Shown piece after piece: positions 1 to 9,954 of a stretch of DNA of 64,000 nt; positions within the stretch are counted from its first letter, which is position 1, and each line of letters opens with the position of its first letter. The position numbers and the translations under genes are program-made. A model generated the notes under the pieces. The model saw only the letters and a program-made list of their open reading frames with translations. It had not been told where the DNA came from and searched no databases. Source of the stretch: an uncultured Eudoraea sp. (GTDB lineage Bacteria; Bacteroidota; Bacteroidia; Flavobacteriales; Flavobacteriaceae); assembly GCA_947258405.1 (NCBI GenBank), contig CAMYIE010000007.1, positions 1 to 64,000 of the forward strand, written 5' to 3'.

Positions 1-128
1 GGTTCACCAAATAAGTACTTGTAAGACTTTAGTCCCCTTTGCCAATGTTTCATATTGTCAGGATGGTCGAACTTATCCATAAATACACTTCTGGGTAAAT
101 CGATAGTAATTTCGGTGGTATATTTCAT
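1..128 (-). CDS. SRPBCC (START/AHSA1-like) family protein, 3' part cut off by window
   Basis: An open frame starts with ATG at 128 on the minus strand and runs off the left edge, giving 42 residues. It begins MKYTTEITIDLPRS and continues with FMDKFDHPDNMKHWQRGL. This looks like the first beta-strand and helix of an SRPBCC ligand-binding fold, where a conserved start of the form 'ITIDLPRxxVxxxxxDPxNxxxW' is common. The function within this very broad superfamily cannot be told. It is transcribed divergently from the downstream PPIase gene, with about 140 bp between them. Only the N-terminus is visible. Confidence 0.6.
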   Translation of the reverse strand, partial: MKYTTEITIDLPRSVFMDKFDHPDNMKHWQRGLKSYKYLFGE

Positions 129-269
129 CACATCTCACTTTCTACATCTACTAAAATAGTTAATAAATAGAGATCGTGGCCGGATATTTATGCAAATCCC
201 TTATCCCGATTATTGCTCACATTCTTTGATTTCTTATTTTTGCATTTGCAATTCTATATTCATTGTTTG

Positions 270-1127
270 ATGAAGTGGTTGTACGGCCTCATTCTTTTAA
301 TGTTCTTTAGTTTTAGTTCCTGTGGCAAATTGCTCAATGGCAGCCAGGACCAAACCCCCATAGCGCGGGTGGGAGATTCCTATCTATACAAACAAGAAAT
401 TGAAGGGCTGATCTCCGACGATATGACACCGGCCGATAGCGCTTCCTTTGTAACTAACTTCATCAATAATTGGGCTACCAGACAGTTATTGCTGACCAAG
501 GCGAAAATAAATCTCCCCGAAGATAAACTGGAAGAATTCAACAGGCTCGTTGAAGATTACCGGACGGACCTCTATACAAGAGCCTATAAAGAGGCACTGG
601 TTTCCCAAGGTCAGGATACCACGGTTAGCAGGTCGGAACAAGAACGGTTTTACGATGCACAGAAAGAAAATTTTCGATTAAAAGAGAAAATATTACAATT
701 GAGATTTGTAGAGATACCATTGCAATTCTTAAATAAGGATGAGGTAATCAGTCGGCTGAAAGGATTTGAATCCGAAGACAGATACTTTCTCGATTCAATT
801 GGAGTCCAGTTCAGAAAGTTGAATTATAACGATTCACTTTGGGTTCCGGTGTCTCGGGTGATGCAGGAAATACCTCCTTTGAATGAGGACAACGAGGGCA
901 GATACTTAAAAAAATCACAATTTTTTGAATTGCAGGACCCTTCAGGGGTATATTTGGTCTTTATAAAGGATATACTTCAGGTTAACGAGATTGCTCCACT
1001 GCCTTATGTGGAACCCAGAATCCGGCAAGTAATTCTCAACCGGAGAAAACTTGATTTTATTAAAAAACTGGAAACAGAGATCATAGATGAAGCGACAAAA
1101 GAGAATGAATTTGAGATTTTTGAGTAG
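270..1127 (+). CDS. Peptidyl-prolyl isomerase-like periplasmic lipoprotein
   Basis: The product is about 285 residues. I chose ATG 270 because it directly precedes a lipoprotein signal peptide with lipobox FSSC (the Cys follows LMFFSFSS); the longer frame from 213 adds an unlikely hydrophobic extension. After the lipidated Cys comes IARVGDSYLYKQEIEGL, the opening of SurA/PpiC-type chaperones. A helical SurA-N-like region follows, then a weak parvulin-like C-terminal part. It probably helps outer-membrane protein folding in the periplasm. It overlaps the next gene, a clear double-parvulin SurA homologue, so the two form an operon. The isomerase activity of this copy is doubtful. Confidence 0.7.
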   Translation: MKWLYGLILLMFFSFSSCGKLLNGSQDQTPIARVGDSYLYKQEIEGLISDDMTPADSASFVTNFINNWATRQLLLTKAKINLPEDKLEEFNRLVEDYRTDLYTRAYKEALVSQGQDTTVSRSEQERFYDAQKENFRLKEKILQLRFVEIPLQFLNKDEVISRLKGFESEDRYFLDSIGVQFRKLNYNDSLWVPVSRVMQEIPPLNEDNEGRYLKKSQFFELQDPSGVYLVFIKDILQVNEIAPLPYVEPRIRQVILNRRKLDFIKKLETEIIDEATKENEFEIFE

Positions 1128-2571
1128 CGGGAAGATACTTTGGATGCTGATGATGACCTTAATGGTCTCTTTTGTTTCCCGGGCACAGCTCAAGGATTCT
1201 ATACCTGATCCGGAAATAGAGCCCCCAGAAACGCCTATGGAAGCTCCGGAGGTAGTGATCGTGGATAGCATAATTAATTTTAAACGTATAAAAGTAGATG
1301 GGATCGCAGCGGTAATTGGCGATTATGTTATACTTAATTCCGATATCGAAAAAACCCTTATCGATTTGAGAAATCAGGGGGCATCAGCGGAAGATGTTAC
1401 CCACTGTGGTCTGTTGGGCAAACTGATGGAAGACCGATTATATGCCCATCAGGCGGTTCAGGATAGTATTCTGGTTTCAGATGACGAAGTAAACAGCACC
1501 AGTGACCGTCAGATACAGCAGCTCGTACAGCAGGTTGGTTCTATGGAAAAGGTACTGGAGTTTTACAAGAAGGAGTCGGTGGAGGCGTTCCGCGAGGAGT
1601 TGTTCAACATCAATAAATTAAGGATGCTTTCCGAAAAAATGCAACAAAAGATCATTGGCGATGTAAAAGTAACCCCGGAAGAAGTGAGGCAGTTCTTTAA
1701 AAAGATACCCGAGGATGAAAGACCTGTTTTCGGTGCAGAGTTAGAGATCTCACAAATCGTTAAGGAACCAAAAGTGCCCGAGGAAGAGAAACAAAAAGTT
1801 GTCGATAAATTAGAGGAAATCAAGGCCGATGTAGAGGATAATGATGCGAGCTTTAGTGTCAAAGCAATTTTATATTCCCAGGATCCGGGTTCTAAATCTA
1901 AAGGAGGTTTTTACAGCATGACCCGGCAGACCCCATTCGTGAAGGAGTTTAAGGATGTAGCTTTCAGTCTGCGAGAGGGAGAGATCTCCGATCCTTTCGA
2001 GACGGATTTTGGCTATCATATCATTTACATAGAAAAGATCAGAGGGCAGGAGCTCGATTTACGGCATATTCTGATTCAACCCGAAATCCCACAGTCGGCA
2101 CTGAATGAGGCCAAAGTAGAATTGGATACCATTAGAAAACATATACTGGAAGAGAAATATACCTTCGCAGAGGCCGCTCGAAATTTCTCGGACGAAAAAG
2201 AAACGAAAAATGACGGAGGCTTGCTTCGTAATCCAATAAATTTTGATTCCCGTTTTGAACTCACCAAAATGGATCCTGCACTTTATAACCAGGTGAGGAA
2301 TCTTAAGGATAATGAGATATCTAACCCTATCTTGGAACAGGATCCAAGAGGAGGCCCGCCTTCATACAAGATATTGAATATTACCAATCGGTATGATGAA
2401 CACGTAGCCGATTTTGCCAAGGATTATATCAAGATTCAAGAACTGGCGCTTAGAGAAAAGCAGTTCAGGGCGATCAAGGAATGGATGGAGGAACATATCA
2501 AGGACACCTATGTTAGCGTAAGTGGGAACAATAAAGAATGTGATTTTGCTAATAATTGGGTAAAGGAATAA
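1087..2571 (+). CDS. SurA-like periplasmic peptidyl-prolyl cis-trans isomerase
   Basis: The product is 494 residues. A signal peptide (hydrophobic stretch ILWMLMMTLMVSFV, cleavage near SRAQ) is followed by a SurA-type N-terminal chaperone region (AAVIGDYVILNSDIEKTL), then two parvulin/PpiC domains. The first has GFYSMTRQTPFVKEFKDVAF and GEISDPFETDFGYHIIYIE; the second begins DLRHILIQPEIP. This is the SurA layout for chaperoning outer-membrane proteins. The start overlaps the upstream PPIase-like lipoprotein by 41 bp. ATG 1105 (MNLRFLSS) is an alternative that still leaves the signal peptide. The MoxR gene follows 3 bp downstream. Confidence 0.85.
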   Translation: MKRQKRMNLRFLSSGKILWMLMMTLMVSFVSRAQLKDSIPDPEIEPPETPMEAPEVVIVDSIINFKRIKVDGIAAVIGDYVILNSDIEKTLIDLRNQGASAEDVTHCGLLGKLMEDRLYAHQAVQDSILVSDDEVNSTSDRQIQQLVQQVGSMEKVLEFYKKESVEAFREELFNINKLRMLSEKMQQKIIGDVKVTPEEVRQFFKKIPEDERPVFGAELEISQIVKEPKVPEEEKQKVVDKLEEIKADVEDNDASFSVKAILYSQDPGSKSKGGFYSMTRQTPFVKEFKDVAFSLREGEISDPFETDFGYHIIYIEKIRGQELDLRHILIQPEIPQSALNEAKVELDTIRKHILEEKYTFAEAARNFSDEKETKNDGGLLRNPINFDSRFELTKMDPALYNQVRNLKDNEISNPILEQDPRGGPPSYKILNITNRYDEHVADFAKDYIKIQELALREKQFRAIKEWMEEHIKDTYVSVSGNNKECDFANNWVKE

Positions 2572-2574
2572 ACT

Positions 2575-3528
2575 ATGTCCGACGTAACCGCTATCGAATA
2601 CCTGGTCGATAAACATCAAGCCCTTAAGAAAGAGATTGCCAAGGTAATTGTTGGGCAGGAAAAAGTAATAGACCAGATTTTACTTGCGATATATACAGGG
2701 GGGCATTCCTTGCTTATCGGTGTTCCCGGATTGGCAAAAACCTTGATGGTCAATACAATAGCACAAACCCTTGGCCTCGATTTTAAACGTATTCAATTTA
2801 CCCCGGACCTGATGCCCAGTGATATTCTGGGTAGTGAAGTATTGGACCAGAACCGGAATTTTAAGTTTATAAAAGGCCCTGTTTTTGCAAATATCATCTT
2901 AGCGGATGAAATAAACAGGACACCTCCCAAAACCCAGGCAGCTTTGTTGGAGGCCATGCAGGAAAGGGCTGTTACCATAACCGGTAAACAGTATAAATTA
3001 ACCCTGCCTTATTTTGTTTTGGCCACCCAAAACCCAATTGAACAAGAGGGAACCTATCCATTACCAGAGGCTCAACTCGATCGATTTATGTTTGCCATTG
3101 AATTGAAATACCCTTCCATAAAAGAGGAAATCGAGGTGGTAAAAACCACAACTAATGATGAAACACCCACTTTAGATGTTCTGTTTTCTGCCGATGAGAT
3201 CCTTCAGGTACAACATTTAATACGTAGAATACCTGTAGCCGACAATGTGGTCGACTATGCCGTCCGTCTGGTAAACAGCACGCGTCCGGGACTGGAATCT
3301 TCTCCGGATCTGGTCAGGCAGTATCTCGATTGGGGAGCAGGACCCAGGGCATCACAGTATCTCATCCTAGGGGCCAAGGCACATGCTGCGGTAAATGGTA
3401 AGTTCTCACCAGACATTGAAGATGTAAAAGCGGTTGCTTATGGGATATTAAGGCATCGGATCATCAAAAACTATAAGGCTGAGGCAGAATCTATTACGGA
3501 GGAAGATATAATACGTCAGCTGTTATAA
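2575..3528 (+). CDS. MoxR-family AAA+ ATPase
   Basis: The product is 317 residues of the MoxR/RavA type. Walker A is GVPGLAKT near residue 43, Walker B is ILADEINRTPP near 108, sensor 1 is VLATQNPIEQEGTYPLPEAQLDRF, and a C-terminal helical lid follows. MoxR ATPases act as chaperone-like factors that help insert cofactors or metals, or assemble partners carrying VWA domains. No VWA or DUF58 gene follows here, which is unusual because such genes often sit next to moxR in this phylum. It begins 3 bp after the SurA-like gene, so it is likely the last gene of that operon. Confidence 0.9.
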   Translation: MSDVTAIEYLVDKHQALKKEIAKVIVGQEKVIDQILLAIYTGGHSLLIGVPGLAKTLMVNTIAQTLGLDFKRIQFTPDLMPSDILGSEVLDQNRNFKFIKGPVFANIILADEINRTPPKTQAALLEAMQERAVTITGKQYKLTLPYFVLATQNPIEQEGTYPLPEAQLDRFMFAIELKYPSIKEEIEVVKTTTNDETPTLDVLFSADEILQVQHLIRRIPVADNVVDYAVRLVNSTRPGLESSPDLVRQYLDWGAGPRASQYLILGAKAHAAVNGKFSPDIEDVKAVAYGILRHRIIKNYKAEAESITEEDIIRQLL

Positions 3529-3672
3529 ATTAACTACATCTACCTATTGTTGACTTCCTAAGAATATCTATCAAAAATTAAGTGGGTTTATTCAGACCTA
3601 TACTTCTTTTCGCGATCTCGTAATTAAATAGTGGTCCCGGCTTTAAAAGTTTTATTTCCCCTTGCATTTTAG

Positions 3673-3680
3673 TACTTTTG
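3673..3680 (+). promoter_or_regulatory. Bacteroidota -7 promoter element for aconitase
   Basis: TACTTTTG matches the flavobacterial -7 consensus TAnnTTTG at all fixed positions and lies 33 nt before the aconitase ATG at 3714. No clear TTG -33 element was found at the usual distance, so this is a partial promoter assignment. Confidence 0.5.
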
Positions 3681-3713
3681 AGGAATTGCAAACTCCTAAA
3701 AAAAGAACTAATA

Positions 3714-5984
3714 ATGGCATTTGATATAGACATGATTAAAGAGGTTTATGCTCGTATGCCGGAACGCGTAGACAGAGCTCGCGAACTGGTAGGCAGACCT
3801 CTAACACTTTCTGAAAAAATCCTGTATTCACACCTGTGGAACGGTGTGCCCGAAAAGGTATTCAACAGAGGAAAGGATTATGTAGATTTCGCACCAGACA
3901 GGGTTGCGTGCCAGGATGCCACAGCCCAGATGGCACTTTTGCAGTTCATGCATGCCGGAAAGCCTAAAGTAGCGGTTCCCACCACCGTACATTGCGACCA
4001 CCTGATTCAGGCCAAGGCGGGGGCAGAGGCCGATTTAAAAAGAGCTAATGAAACCAGTAACGAAGTATTCCAGTTTCTCGAATCCGTTTCTGATAAATAT
4101 GGTATTGGTTTCTGGAAACCCGGAGCCGGAATTATTCATCAGGTGGTATTGGAAAACTATTCTTTTCCCGGAGGTATGATGATCGGCACGGATTCTCATA
4201 CAGTAAATGCTGGAGGTCTTGGAATGGTGGCGATTGGGGTAGGAGGAGCCGATGCAGTTGATGTTATGGCCGGAATGCCATGGGAATTAAAGTTTCCCAA
4301 ACTCATAGGTGTAAAATTAACAGGGAACATTTCGGGCTGGACTGCTCCAAAAGATGTTATATTAAAAGTGGCAGATATTCTTACGGTAAAAGGAGGGACA
4401 GGCGCCATTATAGAGTATTTCGGACCAGGGGCTATCGCGATGTCAGCTACCGGTAAAGGAACTATATGCAATATGGGAGCTGAGGTAGGAGCCACGACTT
4501 CTACTTTTGGCTATGATGAATCGATGGATCGATACCTGAGGTCTACAGACCGTGCCGATGTGGCTGATGCTGCTAACCAGGTGGCCGATTATCTTACGGC
4601 AGATTCCGAAGCATATGCCAATCCCGAAGAGTATTTTGATCAGGTAATCGAGATCGATCTGAATAATTTGGAGCCACATTTAAATGGGCCGTTCACCCCG
4701 GATTTGGCCACTCCAATATCTGAAATGAGTGAAGCGGCTAAGAAGAACGACTGGCCGATCAACGTAGAAGTTGGTCTTATCGGTTCCTGTACGAATTCAT
4801 CTTATGAAGATATTTCAAGGGCAGCTTCGCTGGCTCAGCAGGTAGCCGATAAGAATTTAAAAACCAAATCTAAATTTACTATAACCCCGGGATCGGAACA
4901 GGTGCGCTATACTATTGAGCGGGATGGCTTTATCGATACTTTTAATTCAATTGGGGCCACGGTTTTTGCCAATGCTTGTGGACCATGTATCGGAATGTGG
5001 GATCGTTATGGAGATAAGGCGGCAAATGGCCCTAGAAACACCATAGTGCATTCTTTCAACAGAAATTTTGCCAAGCGTGCAGATGGAAACCCCAATACAC
5101 TTGCTTTTGTAGGCTCACCTGAATTGGTGACCGCAATTGCGATTGCAGGCCGTTTAGATTTTAACCCGCTCACCGATAAGCTCATCAATGAAGACGGAGA
5201 GGAAGTAATGCTCGATGAACCCAGGGGATATGAATTACCTCCCGAGGGATTTGCTGTAGAAGATGCTGGTTATGTAGGACCCTCAGACGACGGAGCTTCG
5301 ATTGAAGTGAAGGTAGCACCCGACTCAGAACGCTTGCAATTACTTGATCCTTTTATCCCTATTATCCCAGACAGCCTTCAGGGGATGAAACTTTTGATCA
5401 AGGCTTTTGGCAAATGTACCACAGATCATATCTCTATGGCAGGGCCTTGGTTGCGTTACAGGGGACATCTCGACAATATTTCCAACAATACCCTGATCGG
5501 TGCGGTAAATGCGTATAACAAGAAAACCAATTTTATTAAAAATCAACTTACCGGAGAATATGGTGGAGTTCCTGATACCCAAAGGGCCTATAAGACAGCG
5601 GGTATTAAAACCATTGTAGTAGGCGACCATAATTACGGTGAAGGGTCTTCCAGAGAGCACGCGGCCATGCAGCCCAGACATCTTGGTGTTGCGGCTGTTT
5701 TGGTGAAATCATTCGCACGTATTCATGAGACCAACCTCAAGAAGCAGGGGATGCTGGCGCTCACATTTACAGATGAAAAGGATTACGACCTTATTCAGGA
5801 GGATGATACTTTTAACTTTATTGACATAGATCAATTTGCTCCGGAAAAACCCCTGAGTATTGAGGTGGTGCATAAAGACGGATCAAAGGACCTGATTACC
5901 GCCAAACACAGTTATAATGATTCTCAGATTGAATGGTTCCGGGAAGGATCTGCGCTCAATGTGATAAAAAAGGAAAACGCTTAA
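3714..5984 (+). CDS. acn: Aconitate hydratase (mitochondrial-type)
   Basis: The product is 756 residues from ATG 3714 ([12 protein letters not shown]); a longer frame from 3678 adds 12 residues that lie over the promoter. It converts citrate to isocitrate in the TCA cycle using a [4Fe-4S] cluster. The three cluster cysteines are visible: Cys359 in GSCTNSS, and Cys422 and Cys425 in [11 protein letters not shown]. The active-site serine motif GSSREHAA lies in the C-terminal swivel domain. The length and the start resemble mitochondrial ACO2 rather than the longer AcnA or AcnB. It is apparently single-cistron, with its own -7 element. Confidence 0.95.
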   Translation: MAFDIDMIKEVYARMPERVDRARELVGRPLTLSEKILYSHLWNGVPEKVFNRGKDYVDFAPDRVACQDATAQMALLQFMHAGKPKVAVPTTVHCDHLIQAKAGAEADLKRANETSNEVFQFLESVSDKYGIGFWKPGAGIIHQVVLENYSFPGGMMIGTDSHTVNAGGLGMVAIGVGGADAVDVMAGMPWELKFPKLIGVKLTGNISGWTAPKDVILKVADILTVKGGTGAIIEYFGPGAIAMSATGKGTICNMGAEVGATTSTFGYDESMDRYLRSTDRADVADAANQVADYLTADSEAYANPEEYFDQVIEIDLNNLEPHLNGPFTPDLATPISEMSEAAKKNDWPINVEVGLIGSCTNSSYEDISRAASLAQQVADKNLKTKSKFTITPGSEQVRYTIERDGFIDTFNSIGATVFANACGPCIGMWDRYGDKAANGPRNTIVHSFNRNFAKRADGNPNTLAFVGSPELVTAIAIAGRLDFNPLTDKLINEDGEEVMLDEPRGYELPPEGFAVEDAGYVGPSDDGASIEVKVAPDSERLQLLDPFIPIIPDSLQGMKLLIKAFGKCTTDHISMAGPWLRYRGHLDNISNNTLIGAVNAYNKKTNFIKNQLTGEYGGVPDTQRAYKTAGIKTIVVGDHNYGEGSSREHAAMQPRHLGVAAVLVKSFARIHETNLKKQGMLALTFTDEKDYDLIQEDDTFNFIDIDQFAPEKPLSIEVVHKDGSKDLITAKHSYNDSQIEWFREGSALNVIKKENA

Positions 5985-6032
5985 TATGGACGACAGTCTT
6001 GGTACCAGTACTCACGAGAGAGGGATTAAAGG

Positions 6033-6596
6033 ATGAAGATCAGTAAAAAAACGATCATCAACATCCTGCTTATTGCCCTGGTTCTGTCATTTTTTATTAC
6101 CCCTTTAGGATATCATGGCAAGATTCTACTAAATCGGATTTTTGCTATGAGCCCTGATATCGTACCGAAAACCGAAGCACTGAAGATTCCTGATTACAAC
6201 TGGCAGCTAAAGGATCCTCAATGGGAATTTTTTAGCTTTGAACAATCAAAAGGGAATGTAGTCTTTATCAATTTCTGGGCTTCATGGAGATTGCCCTGTG
6301 CTGCAGAATTGAAGGGCGTTCAAAGACTATATGACCGCTATCAGGGAGAATTAGACTTCTACATTATAACAAATGAAGAGCGGGAGCCTGTACAGGAGTT
6401 CATGGCTGAAAATGATTTTAACTTCCCACTTACTTATCTTATAATTGGTGAACCAGCACCATTCGATATTCCGGAACCACCGGCATCATTTATTTTAGAC
6501 AAAAGCGGTCATATCAGAGTACAACAGAATGGCATTGCGGACTGGGACAATGGGGAAATCTATGACCTGATCGATTCACTATTGCAAGAGGAATGA
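6033..6596 (+). CDS. TlpA-like thioredoxin-fold protein lacking the first active-site Cys
   Basis: The product is 187 residues: an N-terminal membrane anchor (about residues 7-25) and a periplasmic TlpA/ResA-like thioredoxin domain. The usual CxxC active site is WASWRLPCAAE here, so the nucleophilic Cys is Arg86 and only Cys89 remains. A normal dithiol-disulfide exchange is therefore not possible; a chaperone, binding or single-cysteine role is conceivable. It overlaps its paralogue by 4 bp (ATGA), and the two share the anchor-plus-PLG(F/Y)H layout, so they are a tandem duplication in which this copy has changed. Confidence 0.85.
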   Translation: MKISKKTIINILLIALVLSFFITPLGYHGKILLNRIFAMSPDIVPKTEALKIPDYNWQLKDPQWEFFSFEQSKGNVVFINFWASWRLPCAAELKGVQRLYDRYQGELDFYIITNEEREPVQEFMAENDFNFPLTYLIIGEPAPFDIPEPPASFILDKSGHIRVQQNGIADWDNGEIYDLIDSLLQEE

Positions 6597-7147
6597 AAAA
6601 GGGTCAGATTACCAATATCCTGCTTCTTCTGGTTTTAGCCTTGATATTATTTACACCCTTAGGCTTTCATGTAAAGGTCTGGATGAACCGGATGCTTTCG
6701 TTTAACCCCACGCCGGTTGAAGAGCGGAAGCAGGAAGTACTGAGTTCATATACATGGCGACTGGCGGACCAGCAAAACAGAAGTTATGATCTGAACCATG
6801 CCAGAGGAAAGGTCGTGTTTATCAATATCTGGGCCAGTTGGTGCCCTCCCTGTGTAGCTGAAATGCCAGATTTACAATTATTATACAGCGACTATAAAGA
6901 AGAAGTAGAATTCCTTTTTATAGCCCGGGAACGAAAGGAAAAAGCCGTAGCTTTTATGGAAGAAAACCAATATAATTTTCCTGTATACTATGAGATGGGC
7001 CCCGGTCCCAGACAATTGTCGAGTAACAGCTTACCAACTACATATATTCTTGATCGAAATGGAAAGATCGTTGTTTCCAAAACTGGGGCGGCAGCCTGGA
7101 ACAGTAGAATTACCAGGGAATTGATCGATGAGTTGTTAGGGCAGTAA
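6593..7147 (+). CDS. TlpA-like membrane-anchored thiol-disulfide oxidoreductase
   Basis: The product is 184 residues with one N-terminal membrane segment (about residues 7-24) and a periplasmic thioredoxin fold. The intact active site WASWCPPCVAEM has Cys84 and Cys87. The cis-Pro region is SLPTTYILDRNGKIV. It probably reduces or rearranges disulfides in envelope proteins, such as cytochrome c apoproteins. It overlaps the upstream degenerate copy by 4 bp, so the two are co-translated. A stem-loop directly after the stop probably ends the transcript. Confidence 0.88.
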   Translation: MKKGQITNILLLLVLALILFTPLGFHVKVWMNRMLSFNPTPVEERKQEVLSSYTWRLADQQNRSYDLNHARGKVVFINIWASWCPPCVAEMPDLQLLYSDYKEEVEFLFIARERKEKAVAFMEENQYNFPVYYEMGPGPRQLSSNSLPTTYILDRNGKIVVSKTGAAAWNSRITRELIDELLGQ

Positions 7148-7150
7148 GAT

Positions 7151-7177
7151 TGGAATTGATAATTCCACTTATTTTTT
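7151..7177 (+). terminator. Terminator between convergent tlpA and crtZ
   Basis: A perfect 7-bp stem TGGAATT/AATTCCA with a 3-nt loop is followed by a T-rich tract (ATTTTTT). It sits at the convergent junction and overlaps the crtZ stop codon. Confidence 0.6.
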
Positions 7178-7618
7178 GAAATACTTCATGGGAACCACCA
7201 GCATACCGAAGCATTCGCCCTTTTCTTTCCCAAGATGTTTATGGTGAATTTTATGAGCCCGGCGCACACCACGGGCATACCAGTTATTAGCGTTCCTGAA
7301 CATCCTAAATCGTTGATGGATAAAGATATCATGGACCGTGAAGTAGGCAATGCCATAGGCAAGAATGCCCAATCCTAATGGCCATCCCGGCCAAAACTCA
7401 GTATTAGCCCCAAGGTAAAATAAGACCATACTTACCACGGCATAAAACAGAAAAAAAGCGTCGTTTCGCTCGAACCATGAATCGTGATCCTTCTTGTGAT
7501 GATCTCTGTGCAAACTCCACAGAAAACCGTGCATGATATACTTATGAGTGAACCATGCCATAAATTCCATAAAACAGAATGTCGCCAAAAAGATTAATAT
7601 CCCGAAGACTATATTCAT
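7169..7618 (-). CDS. crtZ: Beta-carotene hydroxylase
   Basis: The product is 149 residues, the usual CrtZ size, of the membrane fatty acid hydroxylase/sterol desaturase superfamily. The di-iron histidine clusters are visible: HKYIMHG, LHRDHHKKDHD, HDIFIHQRF and RAHKIHHKH. Several hydrophobic segments lie between them. It adds the 3-hydroxyl groups that turn beta-carotene into zeaxanthin. It is the last gene of a MerR-crtI-crtB-crtZ operon, 1 bp after crtB. No lycopene cyclase gene lies in the window, so that step must be encoded elsewhere. Confidence 0.93.
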   Translation of the reverse strand: MNIVFGILIFLATFCFMEFMAWFTHKYIMHGFLWSLHRDHHKKDHDSWFERNDAFFLFYAVVSMVLFYLGANTEFWPGWPLGLGILAYGIAYFTVHDIFIHQRFRMFRNANNWYARGVRRAHKIHHKHLGKEKGECFGMLVVPMKYFKK

Positions 7619-7619
7619 C

Positions 7620-8459
7620 TTAAAACAGATTGAGTTTATAATTTACATATGATTTAGCAAGCAGTCCGAATTTTTGATAATTCGGAATTCGTATCCGTGC
7701 ATTCTTTATTTCCCTTGAAGGGGTTTTTTTTAATTTGTTCAATAACTTGCTATAATACTTATAGGCTGTATATACGCCAAATTTAGAGCTATTGGGAAGT
7801 TTTAGAATGCCCTCGTACCCGAGCTTCAGGTCTTCCTTTATCTCGGTTACTATACGAATCTTTGACTGCTCATCGAGATCCAAAAGATTGGTATTCGGGA
7901 AATACGAACGATTGAGGTTTTCATAGTCCGCTTTAAGATCCCGCAAAAAGTTTATTTTCTGAAAAGCCGATCCCAATGCCTGTGCGGCATCTTTAAGTTC
8001 CTCATATTTTTCCTGATCACCATTAACAAACACGCACAGACACATCAGTCCCACAACATCGGCCGATCCGTATATATATTCCTTGTACTCCTCCTGGGTG
8101 CTGTAAATATTTTTACTCAGGTCCATTCTCATACTTTTCATAAAAGAATCTACGAGGTGTTTCGGAATTTGATATTGGTGATAAGTCTTCTGGAATGAGT
8201 TTAGAATGGGATTGAGGCTGATCCTGCTGTCAAGAGCATTTTCGAGGGAAGCTTCAAAATCGTTAAAAAGAGTTTCTTTATCGTAATCGTGAAAAGTATC
8301 CACAATTTCATCGGCAAAACGTACAAATCCATAAATGTTATAAATATCATTTCTAATAGATGAGGACAGCATTCGTGTAGCCAGTGAAAAGGAGGTACTG
8401 TAAGATTCGGTTACGATTTTACTACATTCGATAGAAACCTGATCGAAAATTGACTTCAT
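7620..8459 (-). CDS. crtB: Phytoene synthase (squalene/phytoene synthase family)
   Basis: The product is 279 residues. It condenses two geranylgeranyl diphosphates to phytoene. The first Asp-rich motif is visible as GFVRFADEIVDTFHDYD, and the second lies in NFLRDLKADYENLNRSYFP. The ADVVGLMCL segment between them is typical of the family. It lies 10 bp downstream of crtI in the carotenoid operon. Confidence 0.93.
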   Translation of the reverse strand: MKSIFDQVSIECSKIVTESYSTSFSLATRMLSSSIRNDIYNIYGFVRFADEIVDTFHDYDKETLFNDFEASLENALDSRISLNPILNSFQKTYHQYQIPKHLVDSFMKSMRMDLSKNIYSTQEEYKEYIYGSADVVGLMCLCVFVNGDQEKYEELKDAAQALGSAFQKINFLRDLKADYENLNRSYFPNTNLLDLDEQSKIRIVTEIKEDLKLGYEGILKLPNSSKFGVYTAYKYYSKLLNKLKKTPSREIKNARIRIPNYQKFGLLAKSYVNYKLNLF

Positions 8460-8469
8460 ACTGTTTGGT

Positions 8470-9927
8470 TTATTGTGTCTTATCCATTAATTCAGAAACT
8501 AATTTTCCAGAAATCAATGATGGAGGCACGCCAGGTCCTGGTACGGTTAATTGACCGGTAAAAAAAAGGTTTTTCACCTTTTTACTTTTAAGACCGGGCC
8601 TTAAAAATGCCGTTTGTGATAAGGTGTTGGCCATACCATAGGCATTACCCTTATAGGAGTTATACTGCTCCACAAAGTCATTAACACAAAACGACTCTTT
8701 AAATATAATATTATTTTCTACTCTTTGGCCCGTTCTATCCTGAAACCTCTTTATTATAATATCGAAGTACTGGGATCTAAGCTGTGGAGTATCCTCCAGC
8801 CCGGGAGCAATTGGAATGAGGAAAAAACCGGTCTCGGATGAGGTTGGTGCCATGGAAGAGTCTGTAACCGAAGGGAAATTGGCATAAAATAGCGGTTTGG
8901 TTGGCCAGCTCGGAGTATCATAGATTTCCTCAGCATGCAATTCAAAATCGGTATCGAAAAACAGATTGTGATGTTCTATATTTTCAAGTTTTTTATCGAA
9001 GCCGATATAAAAGAGCAGCGAAGAAGGAGCAAATGTCTTTTTAGACCAAAATGATTCTGAATATTGCCGTAAGGGTTTCTCCAAAAGTGTTTCTGTATGA
9101 TGATAATCGGCCCCGCTTAGAACCATATCGGCCTCCACTTTTTGTCCCATGGTCTCTATACCTTTCGCTTGTCCATCGATTACCAGGATACCATCTACAG
9201 GGTGATTGGTCTCAATCTTTACACCCAGTTCTTCAGCCAACTGCCGCATCCCATCGATAATTTTGTACATGCCGCCCCGGGGATGCCAGGTACCAAGTCC
9301 AAAATCTGCGTAGTTCATAAAACTGTAAAAAGCAGGTGTATTGCTGGGTTTCGCACCTAGAAATAGCACTGGGAATTCAAGTGTAGCGATAAGTTTAGGA
9401 TTCTTAAATTGCTTCCGCACTTCCCCACTGATGTTCTTAAAAAACTGACCCACCCTCAAGACTGTATCTTTGGTAACCAGTTCTAATGGAGACAGACCGG
9501 GCCGATAAACTATTTCATTTATCGCTATTTCGTAATTGCGGCGTGCTTTTGAAATAAAACTTCTGAGAAGCTTTGAACTGCCCTTTTCCACGCGTTCAAA
9601 TTCCGAGCAAATCTTTTCCATGGAATCTCCAATGGTCATCACATCGTCCTCGAAGAATATTTTATAGGCCGGACTAAGTTTGTCCAGTTCGTAATAGTCT
9701 GAAGTGCTTTTCCCAAAATCGGAAAAGAAACGTTCGAAGATGTCGGGCATCCAATACCAGCTTGGACCGATATCGAAGGTAAACCCATCCTTAATGAGTT
9801 GCCTTGCCCGCCCGCCAACAGTATCATTTTTTTCGTAGATCGTGACCTGGTGGCCCTGTTTGGCCAGGTAACATGCCGCTGAAAGAGATGAAAATCCGGA
9901 ACCGATTATAGCGATAGACTTACTCAT
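8470..9927 (-). CDS. crtI: Phytoene desaturase
   Basis: The product is 485 residues of the CrtI flavoprotein family. The N-terminal Rossmann motif is IIGSGFSSLSAACYLAKQGH, followed by YEKNDTVGGRAR. The C-terminal CrtI signature is LFFTGQLTVPGPGVPPSLISG. It introduces the four double bonds that turn phytoene into lycopene. It starts 27 bp after the MerR regulator and shares its transcript. Confidence 0.95.
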   Translation of the reverse strand: MSKSIAIIGSGFSSLSAACYLAKQGHQVTIYEKNDTVGGRARQLIKDGFTFDIGPSWYWMPDIFERFFSDFGKSTSDYYELDKLSPAYKIFFEDDVMTIGDSMEKICSEFERVEKGSSKLLRSFISKARRNYEIAINEIVYRPGLSPLELVTKDTVLRVGQFFKNISGEVRKQFKNPKLIATLEFPVLFLGAKPSNTPAFYSFMNYADFGLGTWHPRGGMYKIIDGMRQLAEELGVKIETNHPVDGILVIDGQAKGIETMGQKVEADMVLSGADYHHTETLLEKPLRQYSESFWSKKTFAPSSLLFYIGFDKKLENIEHHNLFFDTDFELHAEEIYDTPSWPTKPLFYANFPSVTDSSMAPTSSETGFFLIPIAPGLEDTPQLRSQYFDIIIKRFQDRTGQRVENNIIFKESFCVNDFVEQYNSYKGNAYGMANTLSQTAFLRPGLKSKKVKNLFFTGQLTVPGPGVPPSLISGKLVSELMDKTQ

Positions 9928-9954
9928 GATGATAGCTGTATGTTTGGGGTGCGT

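Noticed and set aside
942-1271. Minus-strand frame over the PPIase/SurA junction
   Set aside because: It is an antisense shadow of two clear genes and has no domain.
7169-9927. Complete zeaxanthin pathway in this operon
   Set aside because: No lycopene cyclase gene is present in the window, so the operon lacks that step.
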